Assembly (NCBI GenBank): GCA_021852325.1
Contig: JAJZNM010000159.1
Span: 1-6,257, forward strand
Direction of reading: 5' to 3'
Source of the DNA: Pseudomonadota bacterium
GTDB lineage: Bacteria > Pseudomonadota > Gammaproteobacteria > JAKAQQ01
Length of the DNA stretch: 6,257 nucleotides
Part shown: piece after piece, positions 1 through 6,095 of the stretch
How positions within the stretch are numbered: the stretch's first letter is position 1
How the letters are laid out: the number at the start of each line of letters is the position of its first letter
Translations under genes and position numbers: made by a program
The notes under the pieces: model-generated
The model's input: only the letters and a program-made list of their open reading frames with translations
Told to the model about the DNA's origin: nothing
The model's database searches: none

Positions 1-1041
1 GCTCAACGTGAGGGAGGAGACCCGGACCGTGTAACGGAACGCATGCGACAGCGCCTCCAAAGGCGAATCCCGGACCTGGACGATGAACCGCTGTGTAAAG
101 TCCCGGGGCAAGGCGGCTTCGACCCCGAGGAATCCGGTGCGGTGACCTTGTACCGCGTGGACACCCAAAGTCACCATCCGGTCGATGGTCTGCTCCCGAT
201 CCAGCCAGACCAGCTTGACCTCAGTACCGGGATGTTTCTCGATGAACCGGGCCAGGGCATGGAAATCAGAAACCTGGAAGCCCGCAATCGAGAGGATCCG
301 GTCGCCCGGGCGGATCCCGGCGGATTGTGCCGGGCTGCCCGGCAAGACCTGCTTGATGACGGCCGGGAAACTGGGTAGGCCCGGTTTGAATCCGAGCCGT
401 TTGAGCAGGTGACCCGGCACCGTGAACGGTCGTCGATCCAGGATGTGGAGGTCCGTCGTCCGCAAGTGTCCCTGAGGGGACTCGTAGCGGATCCGGATGA
501 TATGGGTGTGCATAAGCCCACCGACCAAGTCCAGAGCGACCGCACCCCAGTCTTCAGTGGAATGCCCGTCGACCGCGAGAATGATATCGCCACTTTTGAG
601 ATGGGCCCGGGCCGCGTAGGAACCCGGCGGCACCCGGCCAAGGATTGGGCGGACGGACGGAAACCCGACACTGAAAACGATCGTGAGGGCCAGCACGGCA
701 AAAATCAGGTTGGCCAGCGGACCGGCCAGGACGATCAGCGTCCGTTTGCCGATCGACTGGTGATCGAATGCGTGAGCCTCCTCCCCTGCCGGGATGGGAC
801 CTTCACGGCCATCCAGCATCTTCACATATCCGCCGAGTGGGATCGGCGCCAGGGCGAGCTCCCATGATTCAACCGGTGCAGCACCGAAACGTCGATGCCA
901 GAACGGCTTGCCAAACCCGATTGAAAACCTGAGGATGCGCACATGCAGCCGACGGGCCATCCAGAAATGTCCGAACTCGTGAATCGTGACCAGGATCCCG
1001 ATGGCCACGATGAAGGACAGGATCGCAACCACGACCGTCAT
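1..1041 (-). CDS. rseP: RseP, site-2 intramembrane zinc metalloprotease (5' part; C-terminus outside window)
   Basis: RseP is the inner-membrane site-2 protease that cuts the anti-sigma factor RseA after DegS and so releases sigma-E; it also clears remnant signal peptides. The frame is open for 347 codons to the window edge (E. coli RseP is about 450 aa), so about 100 residues are missing, including the second metal-ligand region (LDG motif). Seen in the sequence: an N-terminal membrane segment (about residues 3-20) holding the zinc site HEFGH at 21-25, GGYVKM at 70-75, a second hydrophobic segment with GPLANLIF (about 100-127), a first PDZ domain (about 128-195, with SGDIILAVDG) and a second PDZ domain (about 225-300, with GSPAQSAGIRPGD). 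The ATG start has GGGAG nine bases upstream. An in-frame TGA lies 36 bases before it, and the next codons give the family's usual N-terminus. It is the last gene of the cluster seen here; bamA usually follows. It starts 64 bp after cdsA, where dxr would be expected. Confidence 0.95.
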   Translation of the reverse strand, partial: MTVVVAILSFIVAIGILVTIHEFGHFWMARRLHVRILRFSIGFGKPFWHRRFGAAPVESWELALAPIPLGGYVKMLDGREGPIPAGEEAHAFDHQSIGKRTLIVLAGPLANLIFAVLALTIVFSVGFPSVRPILGRVPPGSYAARAHLKSGDIILAVDGHSTEDWGAVALDLVGGLMHTHIIRIRYESPQGHLRTTDLHILDRRPFTVPGHLLKRLGFKPGLPSFPAVIKQVLPGSPAQSAGIRPGDRILSIAGFQVSDFHALARFIEKHPGTEVKLVWLDREQTIDRMVTLGVHAVQGHRTGFLGVEAALPRDFTQRFIVQVRDSPLEALSHAFRYTVRVSSLTLS

Positions 1042-1105
1042 GACGGGATACTCCCGCAGTCCCAGGGACGAGACTCAACCTGCTTCCGGCTCACATGCAT
1101 GGATC

Positions 1106-1894
1106 TCATCGAAGCAGGTATCTCGAGCACAGGAGGAAGATGGGTGCGGCCGCAAGCCAGCTGTCAATCCGGTCGAGCACGCCGCCGTGCCCCGGGATCA
1201 GGCGCCCACTGTCTTTGACCCCACTCCAGCGCTTGAAGGCGCTTTCCATAAGATCCCCGATGATCGCAAAAAGCCATACGCTGAAGCCCAGGAGCAGTCC
1301 CCATTCAAAACCAATCCCCAAGAAAAAGCGCATGACAAGAATGGCAATGCACACGGCGAGCCCCGCTCCCACGACACCCTCCCAGGTTTTCTTGGGACTC
1401 ACCCGAGGGGCCAGCAGGTGACGGCCATAGAGCCGCCCAACGAGGTACGCACCGGAATCGACACCCCAGACGAGCAAGAGGAAGGCCAGGAGCAGGTCGT
1501 TGATCCCGTGGGATGGGCCAACCATGGCCACGAGCGCACACCAGGCCGGGACGAGCGCCAGGAAACCGGCGAGGAGGACCCAGGTCTTGGAAAGAGGCGT
1601 CCGCCGCCAGACGATCAGGATCGGTGCCAGAAGCCAGCCCAGCGCGGCCAGCTCTGTCACCATCGCCCAACCGGCCGGGCGCTCCTGCCAGAACAGGAGC
1701 ATCACGCCAGCGACCGCCGCCGTGAAAATGATGCGCTCGAGTCTCGACGTATGTGCAAGACCCGACCACTCGTATGCCCCGAGGGCGATGAAAATCCCGT
1801 AAATCAGGGCAATCCAGCCGGCCGACGCCCACATCGCAATCAAAAACGCGATTGGCGCGAGGATCAGACCCGTCGCAAGGCGGCGACCCTCCAT
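1106..1894 (-). CDS. cdsA: CdsA, phosphatidate cytidylyltransferase (CDP-diacylglycerol synthase)
   Basis: This integral membrane enzyme joins CTP and phosphatidic acid to give CDP-diacylglycerol, the precursor of all phospholipid head groups. The 262-residue product (E. coli about 285) is hydrophobic throughout, with several membrane segments (for example about 7-40, 54-70, 78-96, 105-126, 133-145, 175-193, 197-213). It carries WGVDSGAYLVGRLYG at 143-157 and SPKKTWEG at 166-173. The CdsA signature lies at 218-244 in full: SAFKR, then KDSG, then IPGHGGVLDRID, giving the metal- and substrate-binding acidic residues. The ATG shares its A with the uppS TGA stop (TGATG), and no strong Shine-Dalgarno sequence precedes it, so translation is probably coupled to uppS. 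No frameshift or missing motif was seen. Confidence 0.97.
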   Translation of the reverse strand: MEGRRLATGLILAPIAFLIAMWASAGWIALIYGIFIALGAYEWSGLAHTSRLERIIFTAAVAGVMLLFWQERPAGWAMVTELAALGWLLAPILIVWRRTPLSKTWVLLAGFLALVPAWCALVAMVGPSHGINDLLLAFLLLVWGVDSGAYLVGRLYGRHLLAPRVSPKKTWEGVVGAGLAVCIAILVMRFFLGIGFEWGLLLGFSVWLFAIIGDLMESAFKRWSGVKDSGRLIPGHGGVLDRIDSWLAAAPIFLLCSRYLLR

Positions 1895-2634
1895 CAGCCG
1901 TGCCGGCTAAAGCGGATCTGGCCGGGCGTACGGCCAAAGCGGCGCTGACGGCCCCGATAGTCCTCAAGGGCTGCTTCGAATTGCTGGACCGTGAAATCCG
2001 GCCACAGGGTATCCGAGAAGTAGAGTTCGCTGTAGGCGAGGTTCCAAAGCAGAAAGTTGCTGATCCGTCGTTCCCCTCCGGTCCGGATAAAGAGGTCGGG
2101 ATCCGGCAGCCCACTGGTCGACAGACAGGCCTCGAAAGCGGATTCGTCGAACTGCTCCTCGGACAGGTCCGCTTCCCGCATCCTGAGGGCCAGTTTGCGC
2201 GCTGCCTGGCACAGATCCCAGCGTCCACCGTAGCCAACCGCGATGACGAGCACCAACCGTTCGCCCGGCCGAGAAACCGCTTCGGCCCGCCGCATGGCGT
2301 CCTGCAGGCGGGCCGGGAACCCGGAACGGTCACCGATGAAACGGATCTGGATTCCATTTTGAACCAGCCGGTCGATTTCCTGCTCGAGAGCCTCCCCGAA
2401 CAGTCGGATCAGCGCATGGACTTCCGCCTTGGGACGCATCCAGTTCTCGCTCGAGAATGCAAAGAGCGACAGGATGCGGATCCCATGCGCAGGGGCCTGT
2501 CGGACGATCTCCCGTGCGGCATCCAGCCCGGACTGGTGACCAGCGGTACGGGGCAAGCCACGGCTCCGCGCCCAGCGTCCGTTTCCATCCATGATGATGG
2601 CGACGTGTTTCGGTTCTGTGGGAATCGCCGCCAC
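1894..2634 (-). CDS. uppS: UppS, undecaprenyl diphosphate synthase (cis-prenyltransferase)
   Basis: UppS adds eight isopentenyl units in cis to farnesyl diphosphate to make the C55 lipid carrier for peptidoglycan and O-antigen. The 246-residue protein shows the family motifs in order: HVAIIMDGNGRWA at 10-22 with the catalytic Asp16; RTAGHQSG at 29-36 with His33; FSSENW at 60-65; and the C-terminal block at 178-197, starting DPDLFIRTGGE and ending SNFLLW. The residue after that tryptophan is Asn198, where the family usually has Gln. The start is GTG: the frr stop TGA lies in the same frame three codons upstream, so no earlier start is possible. GGAGG inside the frr end lies 11 bases before the GTG. 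The gene begins 6 bp after frr and overlaps cdsA by one base. In E. coli dxr lies between frr and this gene; here it does not. Confidence 0.97.
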   Translation of the reverse strand: MAAIPTEPKHVAIIMDGNGRWARSRGLPRTAGHQSGLDAAREIVRQAPAHGIRILSLFAFSSENWMRPKAEVHALIRLFGEALEQEIDRLVQNGIQIRFIGDRSGFPARLQDAMRRAEAVSRPGERLVLVIAVGYGGRWDLCQAARKLALRMREADLSEEQFDESAFEACLSTSGLPDPDLFIRTGGERRISNFLLWNLAYSELYFSDTLWPDFTVQQFEAALEDYRGRQRRFGRTPGQIRFSRHG

Positions 2635-2640
2635 GGGTGA

Positions 2641-3198
2641 TCAGACCTCCATGAGTTCCGCTTCTTTCCGGGCGAGTTCCTGGTCGATTTCCCCAACCAG
2701 GCCATCAGTCATTTTTTGCAGGAGGTCCTCGGCGCGCCGTTCTTCATCTTCCGTGATTTCCTTGTCCTTGAGGGCCTGTTTGAGGCGTCCCAGGGCGTCC
2801 CTTCGCACGTTGCGGACCGCCACCCGGGCGAGCTCGCTTTCGTGACGAACCACCTTGACGAGTTCCCGGCGGCGTTCCTCATTCAGGGCCGGCAGCGGAA
2901 CCCGGATCAGGGGTCCCGTGACGACCGGGTTGAGCCCAAGATCAGATGCCCGCAGGGCTTTTTCGATGACCGCCATCGTGGCCTTGTCCCAGGGCGTGAT
3001 CGTCAGTGTGCGTGCGTCCGTTGCGACAATTGTGGCCAGTTGCTTGAGCGGCATATTCTGTTCATACACGCTCACCATGACAGAATCCAGGAGGCCGGGT
3101 TGGGCCCGCCCGGTTCGGATCCTGGAAAATGCCTCGGTCAGGCTGGATCGGGCCTTGTGCATGCGCTCACGTGTGTGTTTCTGCCAGTCATCCAACAT
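2641..3198 (-). CDS. frr: Frr, ribosome recycling factor
   Basis: RRF splits post-termination ribosomes together with EF-G in the cytoplasm. The product is 185 residues, the standard length. The three-helix-bundle domain I is formed by the N- and C-terminal parts and the small beta domain II lies roughly at 30-105. Seen motifs: RTGRAQP at 28-34, ITPWDK at 67-72, IRVPLPALNEERRRELVK at 98-115 and RNVRRDA at 129-135, which carries the arginine known to be essential in E. coli RRF. The ATG lies 5 bp after the pyrH stop; only a weak AGG is present before it, so re-initiation from pyrH is likely. No anomalies were seen. Confidence 0.98.
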   Translation of the reverse strand: MLDDWQKHTRERMHKARSSLTEAFSRIRTGRAQPGLLDSVMVSVYEQNMPLKQLATIVATDARTLTITPWDKATMAVIEKALRASDLGLNPVVTGPLIRVPLPALNEERRRELVKVVRHESELARVAVRNVRRDALGRLKQALKDKEITEDEERRAEDLLQKMTDGLVGEIDQELARKEAELMEV

Positions 3199-3203
3199 GG
3201 TGC

Positions 3204-3926
3204 CTATGTCCGGTTATCGACCAAAGTCCCAATATCCTCGTTGCCTTGGGCAATCGATGTCAAGGCGCCTGGATGCTGCGTTTCAAATACCCGAACCGGA
3301 ATTCCATGATCGCGGCACATCACGGCGGCTGTATCATCCATGATGCCAAGCCCGCGTTTCAGGAGCTCATCAAACGAAAGGTGGGTATAGCGCGTGGCGG
3401 AGGCATCACTTTGCGGATCGCTGGAATAGACTCCATCCACCTGGGTCGCCTTGAGGAGCACCTCGGCACCGATCTCGATCGCACGGAGGGTCGCGGCGGT
3501 GTCAGTCGTGAAAAACGGGTTTCCGGTGCCAGCGGCAAACACGAGAATGCGCCCCTTCTCGAGATGCCGGATGGCCCGCCTCCGGATATAATCCTCGCAA
3601 ATCTGGTTGACGCGGATGGCCGACATCACCCGGACTTTGAGTCCATCGCGTTCCATCGCATCTTGCAAGGCCAGGCTGTTCATGACGGTCGCCAGCATGC
3701 CCATCTGGTCGGCCGTCACCCGGTCCATGCCGGTAGCCGCGAGTCCGGCGCCACGGAAAAAATTTCCCCCTCCCACAACCACCCCGAGCTCGACCCCGGC
3801 TGCCTTGGCCTCGGCAATCTCATGCGCCCAGTAGTGCAAGATCTCCGGATCGATCCCGAAGTCGGAGTGCCCCATCAAGGCTTCCCCGCTCAGTTTCAGC
3901 AGAATGCGCCGGTACTTGAGTCCCAC
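3204..3926 (-). CDS. pyrH: PyrH, UMP kinase (hexameric bacterial type)
   Basis: UMP kinase phosphorylates UMP to UDP with ATP, the entry to UTP and CTP pools; the bacterial enzyme belongs to the amino-acid-kinase fold. The product is 240 residues, the usual length. Seen motifs: ILLKLSGEAL at 8-17 (phosphate-binding Lys11), GGGNFFRG at 52-59, DQMGMLAT at 73-80 (UMP site), GTGNPFFTTDTAA at 133-145 (UMP contact loop) and KATQVDGVYSSDP at 159-171 (nucleotide-binding region). The start codon is GTG with AAGAGG six bases upstream; this fits the family N-terminus better than any internal start. The tsf-pyrH gap is only 14 bp and holds no terminator, so the gene depends on the rpsB-tsf transcript unless a promoter lies inside tsf. 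The product feeds CTP to the downstream CdsA reaction. Confidence 0.97.
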   Translation of the reverse strand: MGLKYRRILLKLSGEALMGHSDFGIDPEILHYWAHEIAEAKAAGVELGVVVGGGNFFRGAGLAATGMDRVTADQMGMLATVMNSLALQDAMERDGLKVRVMSAIRVNQICEDYIRRRAIRHLEKGRILVFAAGTGNPFFTTDTAATLRAIEIGAEVLLKATQVDGVYSSDPQSDASATRYTHLSFDELLKRGLGIMDDTAAVMCRDHGIPVRVFETQHPGALTSIAQGNEDIGTLVDNRT

Positions 3927-3940
3927 CCGAGGCCTCTTGG

Positions 3941-4822
3941 TCAGCGTTGGTTGACTTGGGCCATGACTTCTTCGGCAAAATCCTTGTGCCCCTTCTCGAT
4001 CCCCTCACCCACCGCGTAGCGGACATAGTCGATGACGGTCGCACCCGACCGGGACAGATAAGTCATCACATTAATGTCCGGCTCCTTGATATACGCCTGA
4101 TGGGTCAGTGAAAACTCCTCGACCAGTTTTTTGAGGCGTCCTTCGACCATCTTCTGCATGATGGCCGGCGGCTTGCCGCTCTCGCGGGCCTGATGCTCGG
4201 CGATTTCGCGCTGCTTCACGAGCCATTCGGGATCGACCCGCGAAGGCTCGAGCCAGCGGGGGGCGCCCGCGGTGATCTGGAGGGCCATGTTGCGTGCGAC
4301 CTCGGCGTTGCCACCCTCTAGCTCGACCAGGACACCAATCTGACCACCCTGGTGGATGTACCCCGCGAGATTCCGGTGTGTCACAAACTTTCTGAATCTC
4401 CGGACCAGCACATTCTCCCCGAGCCTCAGCATGAGGGATTTGCGTTCTTCATCCAGGCTCCGGCCGGAAGGGCCTGTCATTTGCAGGAGCTCGTCGATGT
4501 CGGCAGGATTCCGGGCAGCCACGAGTGAGGCCACGTTCTGCGCAAACCCACGAAAATCATCGCTCGCCGCGACAAAATCGGTTTCCGAGTTAATTTCAAC
4601 GAGCGCGCCTCCCTGACCGTCGGTGATGGCCATCTCCACACGGCCTTCGGCGGCCACCCGTGCCGACTTGCGGTCCGCTTTGGCCAAGCCTGCCTTCTCG
4701 AGGTAAACCAGTGCCGCTTCCAGGTTGCCGGCGGTTTCCACGAGCGCCTTTTTGCATTCCATGAAACCTACTCCGGTCTTCTCACGCAACTCGCGTACCC
4801 GTTGTGCCGAAATCTCAGTCAT
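3941..4822 (-). CDS. tsf: Tsf, translation elongation factor EF-Ts
   Basis: EF-Ts is the guanine nucleotide exchange factor that recharges EF-Tu by displacing GDP. With the chosen start the protein has 293 residues (E. coli 283). Seen: the N-terminal UBA-like domain with VRELREKTGVGFMECKKAL at 9-27; NSETDFVA at 78-85, the EF-Tu contact motif at the same place as in E. coli; a coiled-coil-like central part; and the C-terminal module with SLTHQAYIKEPD and YVRYAVGEGIEK. The frame is open 14 codons further upstream to an ATG at 4864, but that ATG lies well inside rpsB, the extra residues do not fit the family, and the ATG at 4822 has GGAG seven bases upstream and yields the expected N-terminus MTEISAQ. 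The gene overlaps the rpsB stop by 8 bp (ATGACTGA), so the two are probably translationally coupled. Confidence 0.97.
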   Translation of the reverse strand: MTEISAQRVRELREKTGVGFMECKKALVETAGNLEAALVYLEKAGLAKADRKSARVAAEGRVEMAITDGQGGALVEINSETDFVAASDDFRGFAQNVASLVAARNPADIDELLQMTGPSGRSLDEERKSLMLRLGENVLVRRFRKFVTHRNLAGYIHQGGQIGVLVELEGGNAEVARNMALQITAGAPRWLEPSRVDPEWLVKQREIAEHQARESGKPPAIMQKMVEGRLKKLVEEFSLTHQAYIKEPDINVMTYLSRSGATVIDYVRYAVGEGIEKGHKDFAEEVMAQVNQR

Positions 4823-5801
4823 GGGACGACTCCGGGGTTTCTCCATCCGCTGATGGCACGACACGGCGGCGCCGACGCCTTGCCGGATCGGGTTTCCGCA
4901 CCCCTTCCCCCTCAGCCGCCACGGAATCCGCTGCCGCCTCAGGGGTTCCGGGTTCCGTTTCAGCTCCTTTCGTGCCTACCTCGCCCTGGGGGGCGGCCAC
5001 ACGCGGCGTGCGGCTCCTCCGTGCGCGAGCCGGCCGGTTTGCCGACTCCGTGGAGCCCATGGGTTCACCCGATCCGTCGAGCTCGACGAACTCTTCGCCA
5101 TTGACCTCGGCAGCTGGAGCCTGCGCACGACCCTCGATGACCGCATCCGCGACGGCATTCGCGTAGAGGCTGATCGCGCTGATCGCGTCATCGTTTCCCG
5201 GAAACATGTATTGAACAGGCTCCGGGCTATAGTTTGTGTCCACCACGGCCACAACCGGGATGCCGAGACGGTTGGCCTCGCGTACGGCAATGCTTTCCTT
5301 GCCCACATCGATCACGAAGAGCGCATCGGGCAGGTTTTCCATCTTCTGGATCCCGCCCAGAGCTCGCTCCAGCTTGTCCATCTCACGCTTGATCTTGGAG
5401 CTCTCGCGTTTCGAGAGGCGCTCGAGCGTCCCGTCTTCAGCCATCGTCCGGAGATCGGCCAGGCGGCGGACGGACTGCCGCAAGGTCCGGAAGTTGGTCA
5501 GCGTTCCGCCGAGCCACCGCTGGTTCACATAGGGCATGTCGCAGCGCAATGCAGCCTGGGCAATCGGATCCCGGGCTGCCCGTTTCGTGCCCACGAAGAC
5601 CACCACACCCCCATCATTCGCCAGGCGCCGGACAAAATCCAGGGCGATGCGAAAATGTGGCAGAGTCTGTTCGAGGTTGATGATATGGATCTTGTTGCGC
5701 TCGCCAAAAATATAGGGGCTCATTTTGGGATTGCGGAAACGGGTCTGGTGCCCAAAATGGACTCCCGCCTCCAGCATGGCGCGCATCGTCACTTCAGTCA
5801 T
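4815..5801 (-). CDS. rpsB: RpsB, 30S ribosomal protein S2 with a long charged C-terminal extension
   Basis: S2 binds late to the 30S subunit near the head-body junction and helps hold S1. The core matches the family: MLEAGVHFGHQTRFRNPKM at 9-27, PYIFGERNKIHIINLEQT at 29-46, FVGTKRAAR at 69-77, VNQRWLGGTLTNF at 92-104, LPDALFVIDVGKE at 157-169 and FPGNDDAI at 200-207. Residues 191-199 (YSPEPVQYM) replace the more usual DPDG-type stretch. By eye the core ends near residue 241, where E. coli S2 stops, but the frame continues for about 87 more residues. This tail is low-complexity: an Arg block at about 256-267, an acidic Ala/Glu/Pro stretch at about 272-300, six arginines at 308-313, then a Ser/Glu-rich end. 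The ATG has GGAGAG eight bases upstream. The gene leads the cluster behind a long leader, consistent with S2 feedback control known in E. coli. Confidence 0.97.
   Translation of the reverse strand: MTEVTMRAMLEAGVHFGHQTRFRNPKMSPYIFGERNKIHIINLEQTLPHFRIALDFVRRLANDGGVVVFVGTKRAARDPIAQAALRCDMPYVNQRWLGGTLTNFRTLRQSVRRLADLRTMAEDGTLERLSKRESSKIKREMDKLERALGGIQKMENLPDALFVIDVGKESIAVREANRLGIPVVAVVDTNYSPEPVQYMFPGNDDAISAISLYANAVADAVIEGRAQAPAAEVNGEEFVELDGSGEPMGSTESANRPARARRSRTPRVAAPQGEVGTKGAETEPGTPEAAADSVAAEGEGVRKPDPARRRRRRVVPSADGETPESSHD
4818..5078 (-). other. C-terminal extension of S2 (about codons 242-328)
   Basis: This part of rpsB lies beyond the point where the E. coli protein ends. It alternates basic blocks (RPARARRSRTPR, then ARRRRRR) with an acidic Glu/Gly/Ala/Pro linker and looks intrinsically disordered. 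Third-position G+C, counted by eye, is roughly 65%, close to a similar count of about 69% over the first 55 codons of the core, so it reads as genuine coding sequence. Its stop codon lies inside the tsf start overlap. The end of the core was placed by matching FVELD to the E. coli C-terminus, so the boundary is approximate. Confidence 0.7.
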
Positions 5802-5827
5802 TGGTTATGCTCTCCGGGTTGACCCTC

Positions 5828-5887
5828 CATGAATCCCGGTGCGCGACCCTTGAGACCAGGGCACCCAGCGTCCGGTTACGATTCATG
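5828..5887 (-). promoter_or_regulatory. Long-range stem in the rpsB leader
   Basis: CATGAATC (5887-5880) is perfectly complementary to GATTCATG (5835-5828). The 44-base interior contains a second stem, GGTGC with GCACC, with CCT/AGG pairing near its loop. The 3' arm abuts a GGAGGG tract, about 20 bases before the rpsB start, so folding could affect ribosome access or form the S2 binding site. Confidence 0.55.
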
Positions 5888-5933
5888 TGTGGTGTGATAT
5901 GGCCAAGCCCCCTCCGGACCTCCCCTACCCGCA

Positions 5934-5947
5934 CCGGCCTCGGCCGG
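5934..5947 (-). promoter_or_regulatory. GC-rich hairpin in the rpsB leader
   Basis: CCGGCC and GGCCGG are separated by two bases, giving in practice a five-pair stem with a CGAG tetraloop. It is followed by G-rich sequence and not by a T run, so it is not an intrinsic terminator. It probably forms the upstream stem-loop of the leader. Confidence 0.5.
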
Positions 5948-6005
5948 GACGTGGCAGCAGGAATCCGGCGGTTGAACTCGGTCACGGAACCTGAAACAAT
6001 TGGCC

Positions 6006-6026
6006 CCGTTTTATAACACAAAACGG
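6006..6026. promoter_or_regulatory. Palindrome over the rpsB -10 (candidate operator)
   Basis: CCGTTTT (6006-6012) and AAAACGG (6020-6026) form a perfect 7-bp inverted repeat with a 7-base spacer, 21 bp in all. It covers the rpsB -10 box. The size and symmetry fit a dimeric repressor site, but the -10 itself supplies part of the A/T-rich arms, so chance is a real alternative. No regulator is identified. Confidence 0.35.
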
Positions 6027-6039
6027 ACCCTCGAATCAA
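6010..6039 (-). promoter_or_regulatory. rpsB sigma-70 promoter, extended -10
   Basis: On the minus strand a -35 hexamer TTGATT (6039-6034) is followed after 18 bases by -10 TATAAA (6015-6010). TG sits one base before the -10 (6018-6017), making an extended -10. The discriminator just downstream is GC-rich (ACGGGGC), as is common in promoters under stringent control by ppGpp/DksA. The predicted start is at about 6003-6001. It is the best promoter match seen in the divergent region. Confidence 0.72.
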
Positions 6040-6084
6040 ATGACGGCCTCACCTGCCCCGACCTTTTGACCCACCCGTTTCCGG

Positions 6085-6090
6085 TACAAT
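6085..6090 (+). promoter_or_regulatory. Possible -10 box for map
   Basis: TACAAT lies five bases before the map ATG. Transcription from it would start at or next to the start codon. A TTGACC sequence at 6066-6071 resembles a -35, but the 13-base spacing is too short for a normal sigma-70 promoter, so the assignment is weak. Confidence 0.35.
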
Positions 6091-6095
6091 CGAGC

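Larger units (their letters stand above)
5802..6003 (-). promoter_or_regulatory. Predicted rpsB 5' leader (long structured untranslated region)
   Basis: From the predicted transcription start near 6003 to the rpsB ATG there are about 200 nt. In E. coli and relatives the rpsB-tsf mRNA has a long leader through which S2 represses its own translation; this leader has a similar size and position. Visible structure in RNA order: a GC-rich hairpin (5947-5934), two Shine-Dalgarno-like G-rich tracts (5925-5919 and 5915-5908) not followed by a suitably spaced start, an 8-bp long-range stem (5887-5880 with 5835-5828) that encloses a smaller GGTGC/GCACC stem, then GGAGGG (5828-5823) and the likely working ribosome site GGAGAG (5815-5810). 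Direct S2 binding is inferred from the family, not shown by the sequence. Confidence 0.6.

Noticed and set aside
1042..1105. Terminator or promoter between cdsA and rseP
   Set aside because: Only a short GGGA/TCCC repeat and an ATGCAT palindrome are present; there is no stable stem with a T run and no convincing -35/-10 pair.
986..1948. Plus-strand open frame of 320 codons antisense to cdsA
   Set aside because: It lies opposite a complete cdsA with all family motifs. The predicted product is rich in Pro, Arg, Gln and Glu with no recognisable domain, as expected for an antisense frame in GC-rich DNA.
1305..2357. Minus-strand open frame of 350 codons spanning uppS and cdsA in another register
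   Set aside because: It runs through two well-supported genes out of frame and gives Arg/Ser/Pro-rich sequence. The in-frame uppS and cdsA products are intact, so no fusion or frameshift is needed.
1852..2640. Plus-strand open frame of 262 codons antisense to uppS
   Set aside because: It mirrors uppS almost end to end, has no family motif and no ribosome site that would support it.
4823..4864. Longer tsf start 14 codons upstream
   Set aside because: The extra residues fall inside rpsB and do not match EF-Ts N-termini; the ATG at 4822 has a well-placed GGAG and the usual family start.
5934..5947. Intrinsic terminator in the map-rpsB region
   Set aside because: The GC-rich hairpin is not followed by a T run on either strand, and it lies within the rpsB leader.
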